Shown in pieces: positions 25,639 through 34,508 of a DNA stretch of 64,000 bases. Location: assembly GCA_051162045.1 (NCBI GenBank), contig JBISDI010000004.1, one strand, 5' to 3'. The position numbers and the translations under genes are program-made. Every line of letters begins with the position of its first letter. Within the stretch, counting starts at the first letter, position 1. Source of the DNA: Anaerozeibacter quisquiliarum (GTDB lineage Bacteria > Bacillota > Clostridia > Christensenellales > Aristaeellaceae). The notes under the pieces are model-generated. The model did not search any database and had not been told where the DNA came from. It saw only the letters and a program-made list of their open reading frames with translations.

Positions 25639-27000
25639 ATGATGAACGCGCGCTTTCGAAAAACGGATGGAGCGGGGCAGGTGTTGAGCGAGCATTGCCG
25701 CGAGGTCGCTTATTTGGCCGGGGGAGCTTTGAGCTCATTAGGGCTTGAGGATACGGGGCGGCTGGTTGGGTTGTTGCATGATATGGGGAAAGCTCCGGTG
25801 GCGTTTCAGGACTACCTTGAGATGTCGTACACGCATCCCGAATTGCGGGAACGAGGTTCTGTATTGCACGCTCCGATCGGCGCGATCTTTGCCTACGAGC
25901 GGTGGTTTGACGGCGATCCATTTGCGAAGCTGACCGCGCAGGTCATTTCTATGGCGGTTTATGGGCATCACGCGGGATTGCCGGACTGCCTGAATGAGAA
26001 GGGCGAGTCGCCCTACTTGAGGTATTTTTCTTCCGAAGAGAAAGAAAAACTGCATTATCGCGAGGCGGTGGGGAATTATCTGCGCGAGATTGCTGGAGCA
26101 GATGAGCTAGACAAGCTATTCGCGCGCGCCAAGGCGGAAATCAGCGCCCTGTTTGCTCGGCTCGAATCGGATGCTCAAGCGTTTCAACTGGGCATGATTG
26201 CACGAATGGTACTGGGCGCGCTGGTAGATGCCGACCGCTGGGACAGCGCTTGTTTTGAGCATGGCGCCGACCCTCTCGCGCCCGGCGAACCGCCTCCGGA
26301 TTGGGCGGAGTTGCTCGCGCGGCTCGAAGCGCACTTGTCGAAATTCACGGATCCTTCTACGCTTAACGATATCCGTACGCGCATCTCGCGAGAGTGCTTG
26401 GGCTGCGCGAGTCTACCGCCGGGCATATTCACCCTGACGGTGCCGACTGGCGGCGGCAAGACCTTTTCCACGCTGCGCTACGCGCTCGCACATGCCGATG
26501 GTGCGCATATGCGCCGCATCTTCTACGTGATTCCCTTCAACACCATCCTCGACCAGAACGCGGCGGACATCCGCGAGGCACTGAACAACTACGAGGGCAT
26601 ACTCGAACACCACTCGGGCGTCGTGCGAAACAACGAGGACGAGGAAGCGGCATACCGGCTGCTGACCGAGCGCTGGGACAGCCCCATCGTGCTGACCTCC
26701 ATGGTGCAATTCCTGAACACCCTCTACCGAAAGGAAAACTCGGACGCGCGTCGGATGGGCGCGCTCGCACACTCGGTGTTGATCTTCGACGAAGTCCAGG
26801 CGCTGCCCAAGCGTTGCACGCACCTGTTTGAGCAGGCAATACGCTTCCTCGTGCGCTTCTGCGGCTGCACCGTGGTCCTGTGCACCGCGACGCAGCCCCG
26901 ACTCGACTTGCCCGCCCAGCCGATGATCGGCGAGGTGTCGAAGCTCTTCGAGGATATGCAGCGCGTGCGTTACGTCGATCAATCCCGCATAATCCGTTGA
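25639..27000 (+). pseudogene. cas3: Truncated cas3 (type I-C), HD nuclease plus first RecA domain only
   Basis: 453-residue N-terminal part of a type I-C Cas3. The HD nuclease has LLHDMGK (His47, Asp48), VYGHHAG (His110, His111) and VDADR (Asp197, Asp199). The helicase part begins with TVPTGGGKT (Walker A, 267-275) and has IFDEVQAL (motif II, 384-387) and CTATQP (motif III). The second RecA-like domain and C-terminal domain, about 300 residues, are missing: after YVDQSR three foreign codons and a stop follow, then a MITE-like element. The HD and Walker residues are intact, so a protein could still be made from the intact promoter, but helicase activity is not expected. All of cas5, cas8c, cas7, cas4, cas1 and cas2 are absent. 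Confidence 0.93.
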
Positions 27001-27007
27001 TTCTCTA

Positions 27008-27170
27008 GTGTAAGCGCTGAAGAAATCCCGCGCACGGTGGGGGCTGAACTTCCGCCATTTCGCGCCCGCAAAATCCTCGTAGTAGCGCTGCTACACCTTC
27101 AGCTTTTGCGAGCGCGATCTGACGAAAATTCTCCTTGTCAGCCAACGCCCGAATGAATCAGCGGTTGCTT
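27008..27170 (-). repeat. MITE-like element, copy 2 (divergent, inverted)
   Basis: About 163 bp alignable end to end with the reverse complement of 17847-18007, including the central GTAGCG-type palindrome, CTGACGAAAATTC and AATCAGCG end. It is much more divergent than the other two copies, so probably older. It fills the space between the broken cas3 and the CRISPR leader. Confidence 0.75.
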
Positions 27171-27334
27171 GGTGTGCGAACCCCGCCGCCCAGAGAATCC
27201 CCCGGAGATTCGCACCAAAATTGGCGCGAAAATACGCATCCGTCCCGGTCCATCCACCCGTCTTCAGTCTCTCGCTCCCCGAAATCTGGTTATATGTAAC
27301 AAAATCAACAAGTCCCCCTCCAGGCAGTAATGCT
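27169..27334 (+). promoter_or_regulatory. CRISPR leader (type I-C like)
   Basis: Region before the first repeat. It carries an inverted repeat TTGGTGTGCGAA (27169-27180) and TTCGCACCAA (27209-27218), followed by AATTGGCGCGAAAA. This resembles the inverted-repeat leader between cas2 and the array in type I-C loci, as I recall them. It is A/T-richer towards the first repeat. Its survival explains why the array end is still recognisable. Confidence 0.6.
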
Positions 27335-28689
27335 GTCGCGCCCTACACGGGCGCGTGGATTGAAATCGCAGAGAAAGTGAGGTGTACACATGGAGAAAGC
27401 GTCGCGCCCTACACGGGCGCGTGGATTGAAATATCCGAGTAGACCGGTTCTACGCAAGCAGTCAGAGTCGCGCCCTACACGGGCGCGTGGATTGAAATAT
27501 CGTGCAGCAGCCGGTACAGCGGATGATCTATCGTCGCGCCCTACACGGGCGCGTGGATTGAAATGTCGTTCGTGTCGATCCGCAGGTGTCGTTTCAGGTC
27601 GCGCCCTACACGGGCGCGTGGATTGAAATGTGTTCCATCTGGCCGATGCGCAGCAGGCGTTCCGTCGCGCCCTACACGGGCGCGTGGATTGAAATAGCGC
27701 GTGAGCAGCCGGTTTGGATTGTACTAACCGTCGCGCCCTACACGGGCGCGTGGATTGAAATGCCCGATGCGTTAATCACTGCCGCCAGCTCCCGGTCGCG
27801 CCCTACACGGGCGCGTGGATTGAAATCAAGAGCAACGCAACCACCGCAGAGGGCGGAATGGTCGCGCCCTACACGGGCGCGTGGATTGAAATGTTGCCGG
27901 CGGCGTCCAGCGGCTTGAACGCAAACGTCGCGCCCTACACGGGCGCGTGGATTGAAATGAATACCGGATCAAGGGGCACCACCCCGCTCCCGTCGCGCCC
28001 TACACGGGCGCGTGGATTGAAATCGACGACCAGCACTTCGGGAACGCAAAGCATCTGCAAGTCGCGCCCTACACGGGCGCGTGGATTGAAATATTTGCAC
28101 AGAAACGCTGATGCCGAAGAACATGAGTCGCGCCCTACACGGGCGCGTGGATTGAAATACCACGAATGCCGGCGCGTTTTCTTCGACGACAGTCGCGCCC
28201 TACACGGGCGCGTGGATTGAAATAACCTGGTCTTGCCGCGCGGCCTGCAGGGACTGATCGTCGCGCCCTACACGGGCGCGTGGATTGAAATAACTTGACC
28301 AACGGCGTCCTGATCCCGGACAGCGGTCGCGCCCTACACGGGCGCGTGGATTGAAATTGACGCTTTTTGAGGGACGTTTTGCCGGGAAGCCGTCGCGCCC
28401 TACACGGGCGCGTGGATTGAAATATTGGTTCTGCGGATGGAACGCCGTTCGGCTTTGGGTCGCGCCCTACACGGGCGCGTGGATTGAAATGGTGTAATTC
28501 TTCGTGTTGTAGCTCACGCGATTCGTCGCGCCCTACACGGGCGCGTGGATTGAAATAGCGGCGCGGTCTTGCCCGTCTTGCTACGGATCGGTCGCGCCCT
28601 ACACGGGCGCGTGGATTGAAATGCGCAGGGTTTCCGCCATCGCTACCCGCCTCCAACGTCGCGCCCTACACGGGCGCGTGGATTGAAAT
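27335..28689 (+). CRISPR. Type I-C CRISPR array, 21 repeats and 20 spacers
   Basis: Repeats of 32 bp start at 27335, 27401, 27467, 27533, 27598, 27664, 27730, 27795, 27861, 27927, 27992, 28061, 28127, 28192, 28260, 28326, 28392, 28459, 28525, 28591 and 28658. Each begins GTCGCGCCC, has the stem CGCGCCC/GGGCGCG around TACAC, and ends GGATTGAAAT, the classical type I-C repeat form. All copies look identical, including the last. Spacers are 33-37 bp, mostly 34. The leader is on the 5' side. Two spacers read like gene starts: spacer 1 contains GAGGTG then ATGGAGAAA, and the reverse strand of spacer 20 contains GGAGG then ATGGCGGAA. Confidence 0.98.
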
Positions 28690-28845
28690 AAGGCCTACAA
28701 CCGGTACTTCTACCTGTATTACCAGACGATGCAGAAGTTCTGCGCCGCGGGGCACCCCGACTTTTTCGATTTGCAACTGTCTGTGCAGGAAGCACTCCGC
28801 GAATATCTGCGAAAGAAAATGCAGCTTTGTAAAATGACGGTGTGA
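28690..28845 (+). pseudogene. Coding-like fragment at the trailer end of the array
   Basis: Directly after the last repeat an open frame of 51 codons reads KAYNRYFYLYYQTMQKFCAA... and ends ...LREYLRKKMQLCKMTV with a TGA. In this frame the repeat supplies an upstream stop, so no natural start exists; the first internal ATG is at codon 14. Amino acid composition is protein-like (aromatic then charged helix). I do not recognise the family. It may be the tail of a gene cut by the array's original insertion. Confidence 0.35.
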
Positions 28846-28974
28846 CGGTAAGAAGGCAATGGGGAACGGCGAAACGCCTGCCGGGAAAAGACGGGCGATC
28901 GGCTCAAGGAAACAGGATTGTCTTCTCGCGCAAGCCCTTCGGACGTGGGAGAACAAGCTATGGAGGGATGTTGC

Positions 28975-29820
28975 ATGCTGGTTACGAGTAAGGTAATGCT
29001 TCTTTCCGCACAAAGCAGCAAGTATGCTGTGGGCGCATTCAACATCGAGAACATGGAAATGGCGCAGGCCGTCATTGAGGCTGCCCAGGAGGCGAAGGCC
29101 CCGGTCATCCTGCAGACCACGCCCGGCACCCTAAAATACGCGGGCCCGGCGGTCTTCGCCGGGATGGTCGGCGCGCTGGCGCGGCAGGCGAGCGTTCCGG
29201 TGGCGCTGCACCTGGATCACGGCAGCAGCTTTGAACTGGCCGTGAAGGCGCTGGACGCCGGGTACACCTCGGTGATGATCGACGGCTCCGCGCTGCCCCT
29301 CGAGGACAACATCCGTCTGACCCGGCGCGTGGCGGAGGCGGGCGCGACACTGGGCATCCCGGTGGAGGCCGAACTGGGAAAGGTGGGCGGCAAGGAGGAC
29401 GACCTCGCCGCCGACGCCGACACCAACACCGATCCCCAGGAGGCCGAGCGCTTCGCGCGCGAGACGGGGATCGACTCTCTGGCGGTAGCCATCGGCACCG
29501 CGCACGGGTTCTATGTGGGTACGCCGGTATTGGATAAGGCGCGGCTCGGCGAGATCCGCAAGCTCGTCCCGATCCCGCTGGTGCTGCACGGCGCGTCCGG
29601 GCTGCACGACAAAGACGTCCGGGATTGCATCGCGCTTGGCATCTGCAAGGTGAACTTTGCCACCGAGCTGCGCGCCGCCTTCACCGACGGCGTGAAACAG
29701 GCGCTCGCGGCGACACCCGACCTGTACGATCCCAAGAAGATGGGCGTCAAGGCCAGGGACAACGTGCGCCGCCTGGTGATTGAGAAGATCAAGATGTGCG
29801 GTGCAGACGGCAGGGCTTGA
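28975..29820 (+). CDS. Class II fructose/tagatose-bisphosphate aldolase family protein
   Basis: 281-residue zinc-dependent aldolase, paralogous to the product of 1882-2748. Landmarks are YAVGAFNIENMEMAQAV, ALHLDHGSS (catalytic Asp, zinc His), VEAELGKVGGKEDD, AIGTAHGFYVG and LVLHGASGL, closing with KVNFATELR. This set is closest to GatY/KbaY-like tagatose-bisphosphate aldolases. The ATG at 28975 is preceded by GGAGGG 7 bases upstream; longer in-frame starts lack a site. It stands alone, with no kinase or transporter next to it. It could serve galactose/tagatose metabolism together with the lacZ locus, which is inference. Confidence 0.92.
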   Translation: MLVTSKVMLLSAQSSKYAVGAFNIENMEMAQAVIEAAQEAKAPVILQTTPGTLKYAGPAVFAGMVGALARQASVPVALHLDHGSSFELAVKALDAGYTSVMIDGSALPLEDNIRLTRRVAEAGATLGIPVEAELGKVGGKEDDLAADADTNTDPQEAERFARETGIDSLAVAIGTAHGFYVGTPVLDKARLGEIRKLVPIPLVLHGASGLHDKDVRDCIALGICKVNFATELRAAFTDGVKQALAATPDLYDPKKMGVKARDNVRRLVIEKIKMCGADGRA

Positions 29821-29955
29821 CGATCCGGCATCTTAATTCCGATATGGAAAGCACGCCGGCCGATTGGGGCAACACCGCGCAAAGAGTAAAAGGGGGAAGG
29901 TGGCGGTAGGAAGCGGAATGGTTCCCCGCCTGCTATCCGGAGAGGAAACGGAAGT

Positions 29956-31320
29956 CTACACAGACGCGGGTAACTGTACGGTAATCACGGGTGGCTGCCA
30001 ATGGTCCAAACCCGCCATGTCGGGTAAGTACACGCGCATGTATAGGTGGAAGTTTTCCTTAGAGACAGGGAGCCAATTGTTCGTATTTTGCGGCTCGTTT
30101 ATGGAAAGGATAACATCCAGCGAGCCGTCGTCGTTCATCATGAGGTCGGAACGATCATTGAGGCAGTAACGGTTGAGCGGATTGGCGATCAGGAAATCGT
30201 CGCTTCCGTAGGCGGTTATGGACCAGAATCCGCCTTCCAGTGTCGGCGGCAGAGAATCGAAGTGCAGGACATAGGTCTTTTCGCCGGTCAGCGCGTCGCC
30301 GTTCTCGTCCAGATCGGTCTTGGGATAGATGGCAATATCGACCGTGTTCGCGCCCAGCCCGCCGAGCGCCACCATGGCGCGGTACGCATAAGCCGTGCCA
30401 AAATCGCCAATGGGCGCGCCAAAGTACTTCCACGAGCCGAGCGTCAGCATATATTCCCGCCCCGCAGCCACGAGCTTCGCGCGCAGACCGGTAAGCAGTT
30501 CGCGCCATTGCGCCGCGCGGTCGCCGGGCAGCTGCTCCGCGTCAAATTGAAGACCGGGGCCGATGTTCAGCTTCGCGAAGGAAGCCACCACCTCGGAGTC
30601 CTCTTGCGCAGGCGGATTGTCCGCGATCAGGCGGTTCGCCGTGTCAAAGAAGGTCTGCATGTCCATGGACAGCACCGCCTGAACGGGAACGATATCGTTT
30701 TGCGCGCGGTACTCGCCCTTGAGCGGAAGGTATTCCGCGCCGCTTTCATAGGCGCTCAGGGGCAGCAGCTTCATGCCGTCCTGAATCTCCCGCACGGCAG
30801 GAAGATCGCCGTCGCCGTTGAGCACAATGAGGGCTATGATCCAGACCATACTCGTCGGCACATCCACGCGGGTCACGCCGTCCGGCAGCGTGCCTTCCCA
30901 GTCGGGCAAAGTGAACGCATAGGTTCCGGCCTGATCCAGCAGCGCCGGCGTGTTCGTCCATGCGTCAAGCACCTGCACCGTGAAGAAGCGGTTCGCCTCG
31001 GGCATCGCATACACCATCGGCTCCGCGCTGATGTCCAGCCACGCCTGCGTGTAGATCGTGTCCACGTTGGGCGTAACGACCATCTTGGACTCGGCGTCTG
31101 CCAGCCGTTGGCTGTGGATCAGTTGATTGATCGGCGCGTGCCCTGCCAGATCGGGTGCTTCCACATTGGTGGCGGCTGTCTTCGTCGCGTCCATGATGAC
31201 GAGCGGAAATGCATAGGTATACGCATCGCCCAGCAACGTCCACGCCTCAGTTTCCCCGCTTTGCGCCAGTGCGCCGTTCGCGAGGGAGCAAATCAACAGC
31301 GCCGAAAACCACTTTTTCAT
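29956..31320 (-). CDS. Secreted DUF1254/DUF1214 domain protein
   Basis: 454-residue exported protein. It has a signal peptide (MKKWFSALLICSLANGALAQ), then a DUF1254 part (AYTYAFPLVIMDATK, VVTPNVDTIYTQAWLDI, RFFTVQVLDAWTN) and a C-terminal DUF1214 part (GSWKYFGAPIGDFGTAYAYRAMVALGGLGA, TYVLHF, GGFWSITAYGSDDFLI, DRSDL). GGGAGA lies 8 bases before the ATG. Function of the family is unsettled. It is more usual in Gram-negative bacteria, so horizontal acquisition is possible. Confidence 0.88.
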   Translation of the reverse strand: MKKWFSALLICSLANGALAQSGETEAWTLLGDAYTYAFPLVIMDATKTAATNVEAPDLAGHAPINQLIHSQRLADAESKMVVTPNVDTIYTQAWLDISAEPMVYAMPEANRFFTVQVLDAWTNTPALLDQAGTYAFTLPDWEGTLPDGVTRVDVPTSMVWIIALIVLNGDGDLPAVREIQDGMKLLPLSAYESGAEYLPLKGEYRAQNDIVPVQAVLSMDMQTFFDTANRLIADNPPAQEDSEVVASFAKLNIGPGLQFDAEQLPGDRAAQWRELLTGLRAKLVAAGREYMLTLGSWKYFGAPIGDFGTAYAYRAMVALGGLGANTVDIAIYPKTDLDENGDALTGEKTYVLHFDSLPPTLEGGFWSITAYGSDDFLIANPLNRYCLNDRSDLMMNDDGSLDVILSINEPQNTNNWLPVSKENFHLYMRVYLPDMAGLDHWQPPVITVQLPASV

Positions 31321-31369
31321 CCGAATGTCTCCCGTCAAATCCCGATTTCCCGGGCATTTCGATGGCGGC

Positions 31370-31398
31370 AGTATACCACATCGATCCACATGACGCAA
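31370..31398 (-). promoter_or_regulatory. Sigma-70 promoter of the DUF1254 gene
   Basis: Minus strand TTGCGT (31398-31393), 17-base spacer, TATACT (31375-31370), 50 bases upstream of the start codon. Confidence 0.75.
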
Positions 31399-31537
31399 GA
31401 TACGGAGGCCAGCCCGATACAGACCGGTCTTTATAGCCTGCTGTTTTATCGCCGTCAGACCCGCAAGCGCGTTACGCCTTACGAATGAAGGATTAAGTTC
31501 CCCATGTGTTCCTTTGCTTTCTGCTTATACCACGCAT

Positions 31538-31711
31538 CCTACAAGTCAAGTCGGCGCAGGGCAATCGCTTACGGCCGCATCCGAAAGCGATTGCGCTGAA
31601 GTCAGCGGATGAAAGCACAGCACCGCGCGCCCGCCGGGCAGTTGCGCAACCTCCGGCCGGCGGCGGCACGCGTCGCTCGCGTAGGGGCACCGGGGCGCGA
31701 ACTTGCAGCCG
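31538..31711. repeat. 174-bp direct repeat, copy A (tail of an oligopeptide ATPase gene)
   Basis: Matches 35637-35810 over 174 bases with three mismatches and the same orientation. It holds the last 55 codons and the stop codon of the oligopeptide ABC ATPase gene. Just outside (31515-31537) lies a scrap that matches the edge of the IS256 remnant (CTTTCTGCTTATACCA). Confidence 0.9.
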
Positions 31712-32025
31712 CCCGGCATCGGCACCTCGGCGCAGCCGAACAGCCCCAGCAGCACCGGGGCCAGGTAGTAGGACGCGCGCATCTTGCATGCCAGATCACG
31801 TGGCGGGCTGTACTTGTCGACCGTCGTCGGATCGACGCGCAGCGTGCCGTCTGTAAACTCCACGCCCGCGCCCAGCCACCTGAGCATTTCGATGAGCACG
31901 TGCACATCCTCGATGTCGGGCATGTTTTCGATGGTGCACGGCGAATGCGCGAGCAGCACCGCCGGGATCAGCGCGACCGCGGCGTTTTTGCCGCCGCTGA
32001 CCGCCACCTCGCCCGCGAGGCGCAC
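31546..32025 (-). pseudogene. Chimeric ORF: MurA N-terminus fused to oligopeptide ATPase C-terminus
   Basis: An uninterrupted 159-codon frame in two unrelated halves. The first ~104 residues are the N-terminal part of MurA (UDP-GlcNAc enolpyruvyl transferase): LAGEVAVSGGKNAAVALIPA, IENMPDIEDVHVLIEML and SYYLAPVLLGLFG, lacking the usual first ten residues. The next 55 are the C-terminal tail of the DppF-like ATPase (CKFAPRCPYASDACRRRPE...). The join falls at PGGC, where MurA would read PGGCxIG and the ATPase GCKFAP, so a short shared GGC bridges the two. The catalytic Cys loop of MurA is gone. The start would be a GTG behind a run of seven Gs. Not expected to be functional. Confidence 0.85.
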
Positions 32026-32941
32026 CCCCCCTGAATCAAGAGCCTTTCACACATATCATATCGAACGCCGGCTGAGCCGGCCACCCCTCGGATAAATCAT
32101 ACCATTGGCATCGGCGCGAACCCATACCAATCGAGCATAGGAACGCGTTCATCAGGCGTCCGCGCTTCAATTCTATGTATTATAGCCCATTTACCCGCGC
32201 GATCATGTTAAGTCAAGACAGGGAGCAGCCAACGCGTACGGACGTCGGGCATATGCTGCACATTGCGATAAAAATGAGCGGATCAACCACCTCTCCCTCA
32301 AAAGACGCAACGCCCGTGGGAAAGATCTTTGCGCGGTTCTCCCATGATTTGATCGTCTTTATCCCCGTGCGACGATACGCTCTATGACGATAATGCATCC
32401 ATTCCAATGTAAAACTTGCTCACGTTGATCGTGTGGTAAATGGTGTTCGAGTCATCTGGGCGTTACGTATAGAAACTTGCGTACCTTGTAAATAGGCCAA
32501 TCGTGAAATCATTATCATTAAACTTATTTAAATATGTACGTTTATATATTAGGTTAAGTTATCTTTAAATTTCCCGTGGAAGAGTTGAAAAAATTTGGTT
32601 TTTATAGTAATGTAAATAAAAAGTAAAAATTGAAAATGAAAGATCTTCACGATTCTAAGAAGCAATACATTTGAGTATTTTTGAATTATCAACATGTGGA
32701 TGCAGAAAGATACGCTATGAAATATTGTAAAAATCCAAACTCAAGATACAAGTATTTTTCAAATGGTGATTGCACTATTTTGTATCTCAATGCCTCAAAG
32801 CGGGTAATATGCCAAATGATGTAAATGGAACATACAAGTGGGCCTGGCAAGACAAGCAGACCTTTACCAAATGCCAAGGCATTGACGGTGAGCGTTTTAT
32901 AATAAGGTTCGATCTTAATATGGGATATGAGGTGAAATTCA
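32026..32941. other. AT-rich gap with no convincing gene
   Basis: 916 bases that turn strongly AT-rich after about 32400, unlike the rest of the window. Short frames exist (for example a 36-codon frame from 32717 starting MKYCKNPNSRYKYFSNGDC, and an overlapping frame ending just inside the next gene), but none has a clear ribosome binding site or a recognisable family. They may be the frameshifted remains of a small gene upstream of 32942. Confidence 0.5.
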
Positions 32942-33526
32942 ATGAAGAAAATTCGACGCGTGCTGGCCATTGTTGTAATTGCGTCTTTGTCTTTATCGGT
33001 AAGTTCATTTGCCAACAATACTGTGTGGGAACGTTTCATGCGCAACAATTTCGATGTGATTGCAATCGGTGAAATCATTGGCATAAGCAAAAGTGGTTAT
33101 GAGATTTATGTAGACGGCACCATTGTTAGTGCGCGCGGAGATCGGGAGCAATTGCATCCGGAAGCCATGCAATTGGTACTCGTTGATCCCGGCCAGATTT
33201 ATGTTGGAAATGGAAATGTGATATGTCAGGCGGGGGATTATGTGCTTGCTGCCGCTGTAAAAAAGAAGAACGCGGATTACTATGAGGGGTATATGTATAA
33301 AGTTGATGACTTGGACAAAGCGTCCCTGAAATTGGATATTCACGACAGAGCTTCTGCGTCATTTTTGCTGGAAGTTGCAATGATTGAAGACTTTATCCAC
33401 TCAGATGGTCAGAACACAGAATTCGGGACGCGCGTATCCAGCGATGGAAAGACCATGCAGGCATTACGTTACAAAGACAAAAGTCATAGGGATGCCGAAG
33501 TGATATTTGAAGTAGACAACCGCTGA
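32942..33526 (+). CDS. Secreted protein of unknown function in AT-rich island
   Basis: 194 residues. The N-terminus is a good signal peptide (MKKIRRVLAIVVIASLSLSV, then SSFAN, cleavage about residue 24). The mature protein is beta-rich with GEIIGISKSGYEIYVDGTIVS, DPGQIYVGNGNVICQAGDY and a C-terminal LRYKDKSH. No domain recognised. GAGGTG lies about 7 bases before the ATG. Codon use is markedly A/T-rich compared with neighbours, pointing to recent acquisition. It stands alone between a pseudogene and transposase remains. Confidence 0.75.
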   Translation: MKKIRRVLAIVVIASLSLSVSSFANNTVWERFMRNNFDVIAIGEIIGISKSGYEIYVDGTIVSARGDREQLHPEAMQLVLVDPGQIYVGNGNVICQAGDYVLAAAVKKKNADYYEGYMYKVDDLDKASLKLDIHDRASASFLLEVAMIEDFIHSDGQNTEFGTRVSSDGKTMQALRYKDKSHRDAEVIFEVDNR

Positions 33527-33750
33527 TTTACTCGGGGTATATGATTTATGGCCATGTTTTCATTCCCGCTCCCTTCCCGGGGGCGTATACAAATGTGCGA
33601 TCGCGGTTCCCTGGCGGGCTGCGCCTTAAGACCTTTGCGCTGCGGCCCAATCCATTGGTCGTGTGAAGGTTATTTCGCACATTAGTGGGGGGCAACCCGA
33701 CCGGTGGTCGGATAGCAGCAGCGGGGATCACCGTCGCAGTCGTAGTAATT

Positions 33751-33800
33751 CCTGTGGATCTATGGGAAACGCAGAGCGCGTTTTCCATCATATCCACAGG
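33751..33800. repeat. Long imperfect hairpin next to IS256 remnant
   Basis: Arms CCTGTGGAT and ATCCACAGG close a hairpin of about 22 bp (with small bulges) around AGAGC, ending 4 bases before the stop of the transposase remnant. Probably a terminator or end structure of the insertion sequence. Confidence 0.55.
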
Positions 33801-33803
33801 ATG

Positions 33804-34416
33804 TCAGGCGAGGATTTCCGCCAAGTCGAATTTGGATAGCTTATCCATGCACAGGTAGCGCTTCTCGCCCCAACTGCTGGCCGAGACGTGCCGAAGCCTT
33901 GCACAGACCAGCATCAACGTCGAGTTGCCGTCTGGGAACGCGACGACAACCCGCGTACGCCGCCGGATCTCCATCATGATCCGCTCAATCCCGTTGTTCG
34001 TTCGGATGCGCGTCCAATGCTCTCTTGGGAAGTCCATATAGGTCAGCGTTTCCTCCATGCCCTTTTCGAGTTTGTCCGCCGCTTCCTTAAGCTTCATGGA
34101 TCTGAGCTTGCCCACCACCGATTTGGCCTTATCCCGTGCGCTTTGCTTGTCCTCCTGCGCGTAGATCGCATTGAGCATCGCCGCCACTTCCTTCACCTTT
34201 CCGTGCGGCGTCACAGAGAACATGTTGCGGTAGAAGTGAACCACGCACCGCTGGTATTTCGCCTCGGGGAATACATTGCCCAACGCGTCCACCAATCCAA
34301 GACACTTGTCCCACAAACAATTGTGTGCCCGAAAGCCCATGTTCCTTGAGGTGCCGCAGGAAGTTCGTCCAGCTCGCCGTGTCCTCCTTCGCTTTCTGCT
34401 TATACCATGTATTCTA
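33804..34416 (-). pseudogene. IS256-family transposase remnant, 5'-truncated and frameshifted
   Basis: C-terminal half of an IS256-family (mutator-type) transposase: DKCLGLVDALG, FPEAKYQRCVVHFYRNMFS, EETLTYMDFPREHWTRIRTNNGIER and RRRTRVVVAFPDGNSTLMLVCARLRHV. The segment before DKCLGL continues in another frame (SWTNFLRHLKEHGL, near 34320-34390), showing a frameshift at about 34310. Everything upstream, including the first catalytic aspartate, is lost. The edge sequence (CTTTCTGCTTATACCA) also occurs at 31518, so a further fragment of the same IS lies there. Confidence 0.88.
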
Positions 34417-34420
34417 ATCA

Positions 34421-34449
34421 TTGACAGTATCTAATATATAGATTATAAT
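34421..34449 (+). promoter_or_regulatory. Perfect sigma-70 promoter for the DUF1508 gene
   Basis: TTGACA (34421-34426), 17-base AT-rich spacer, TATAAT (34444-34449), about 60 bases upstream of the ATG. It begins directly at the edge of the IS256 remnant. Confidence 0.9.
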
Positions 34450-34508
34450 ACAATGTAGAATGTAAAAATACAGGGCGATGGTTATCCCCTATGCAAGGAG
34501 GTGAAATT

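Noticed and set aside
27221..28656. Apparent proteins rich in a repeated 'APYTGAWIE' or 'STRPCRAR' unit
   Set aside because: These are the CRISPR repeats translated; they are not genes.
32175..32407. Two overlapping small open frames on opposite strands
   Set aside because: Neither has a ribosome binding site or recognisable motif, and the region is degenerate AT-rich DNA.
33546..33800. Part of a group II intron or reverse transcriptase
   Set aside because: Only a hairpin and a short open frame with no family motif; the adjacent IS256 remnant explains the hairpin better.
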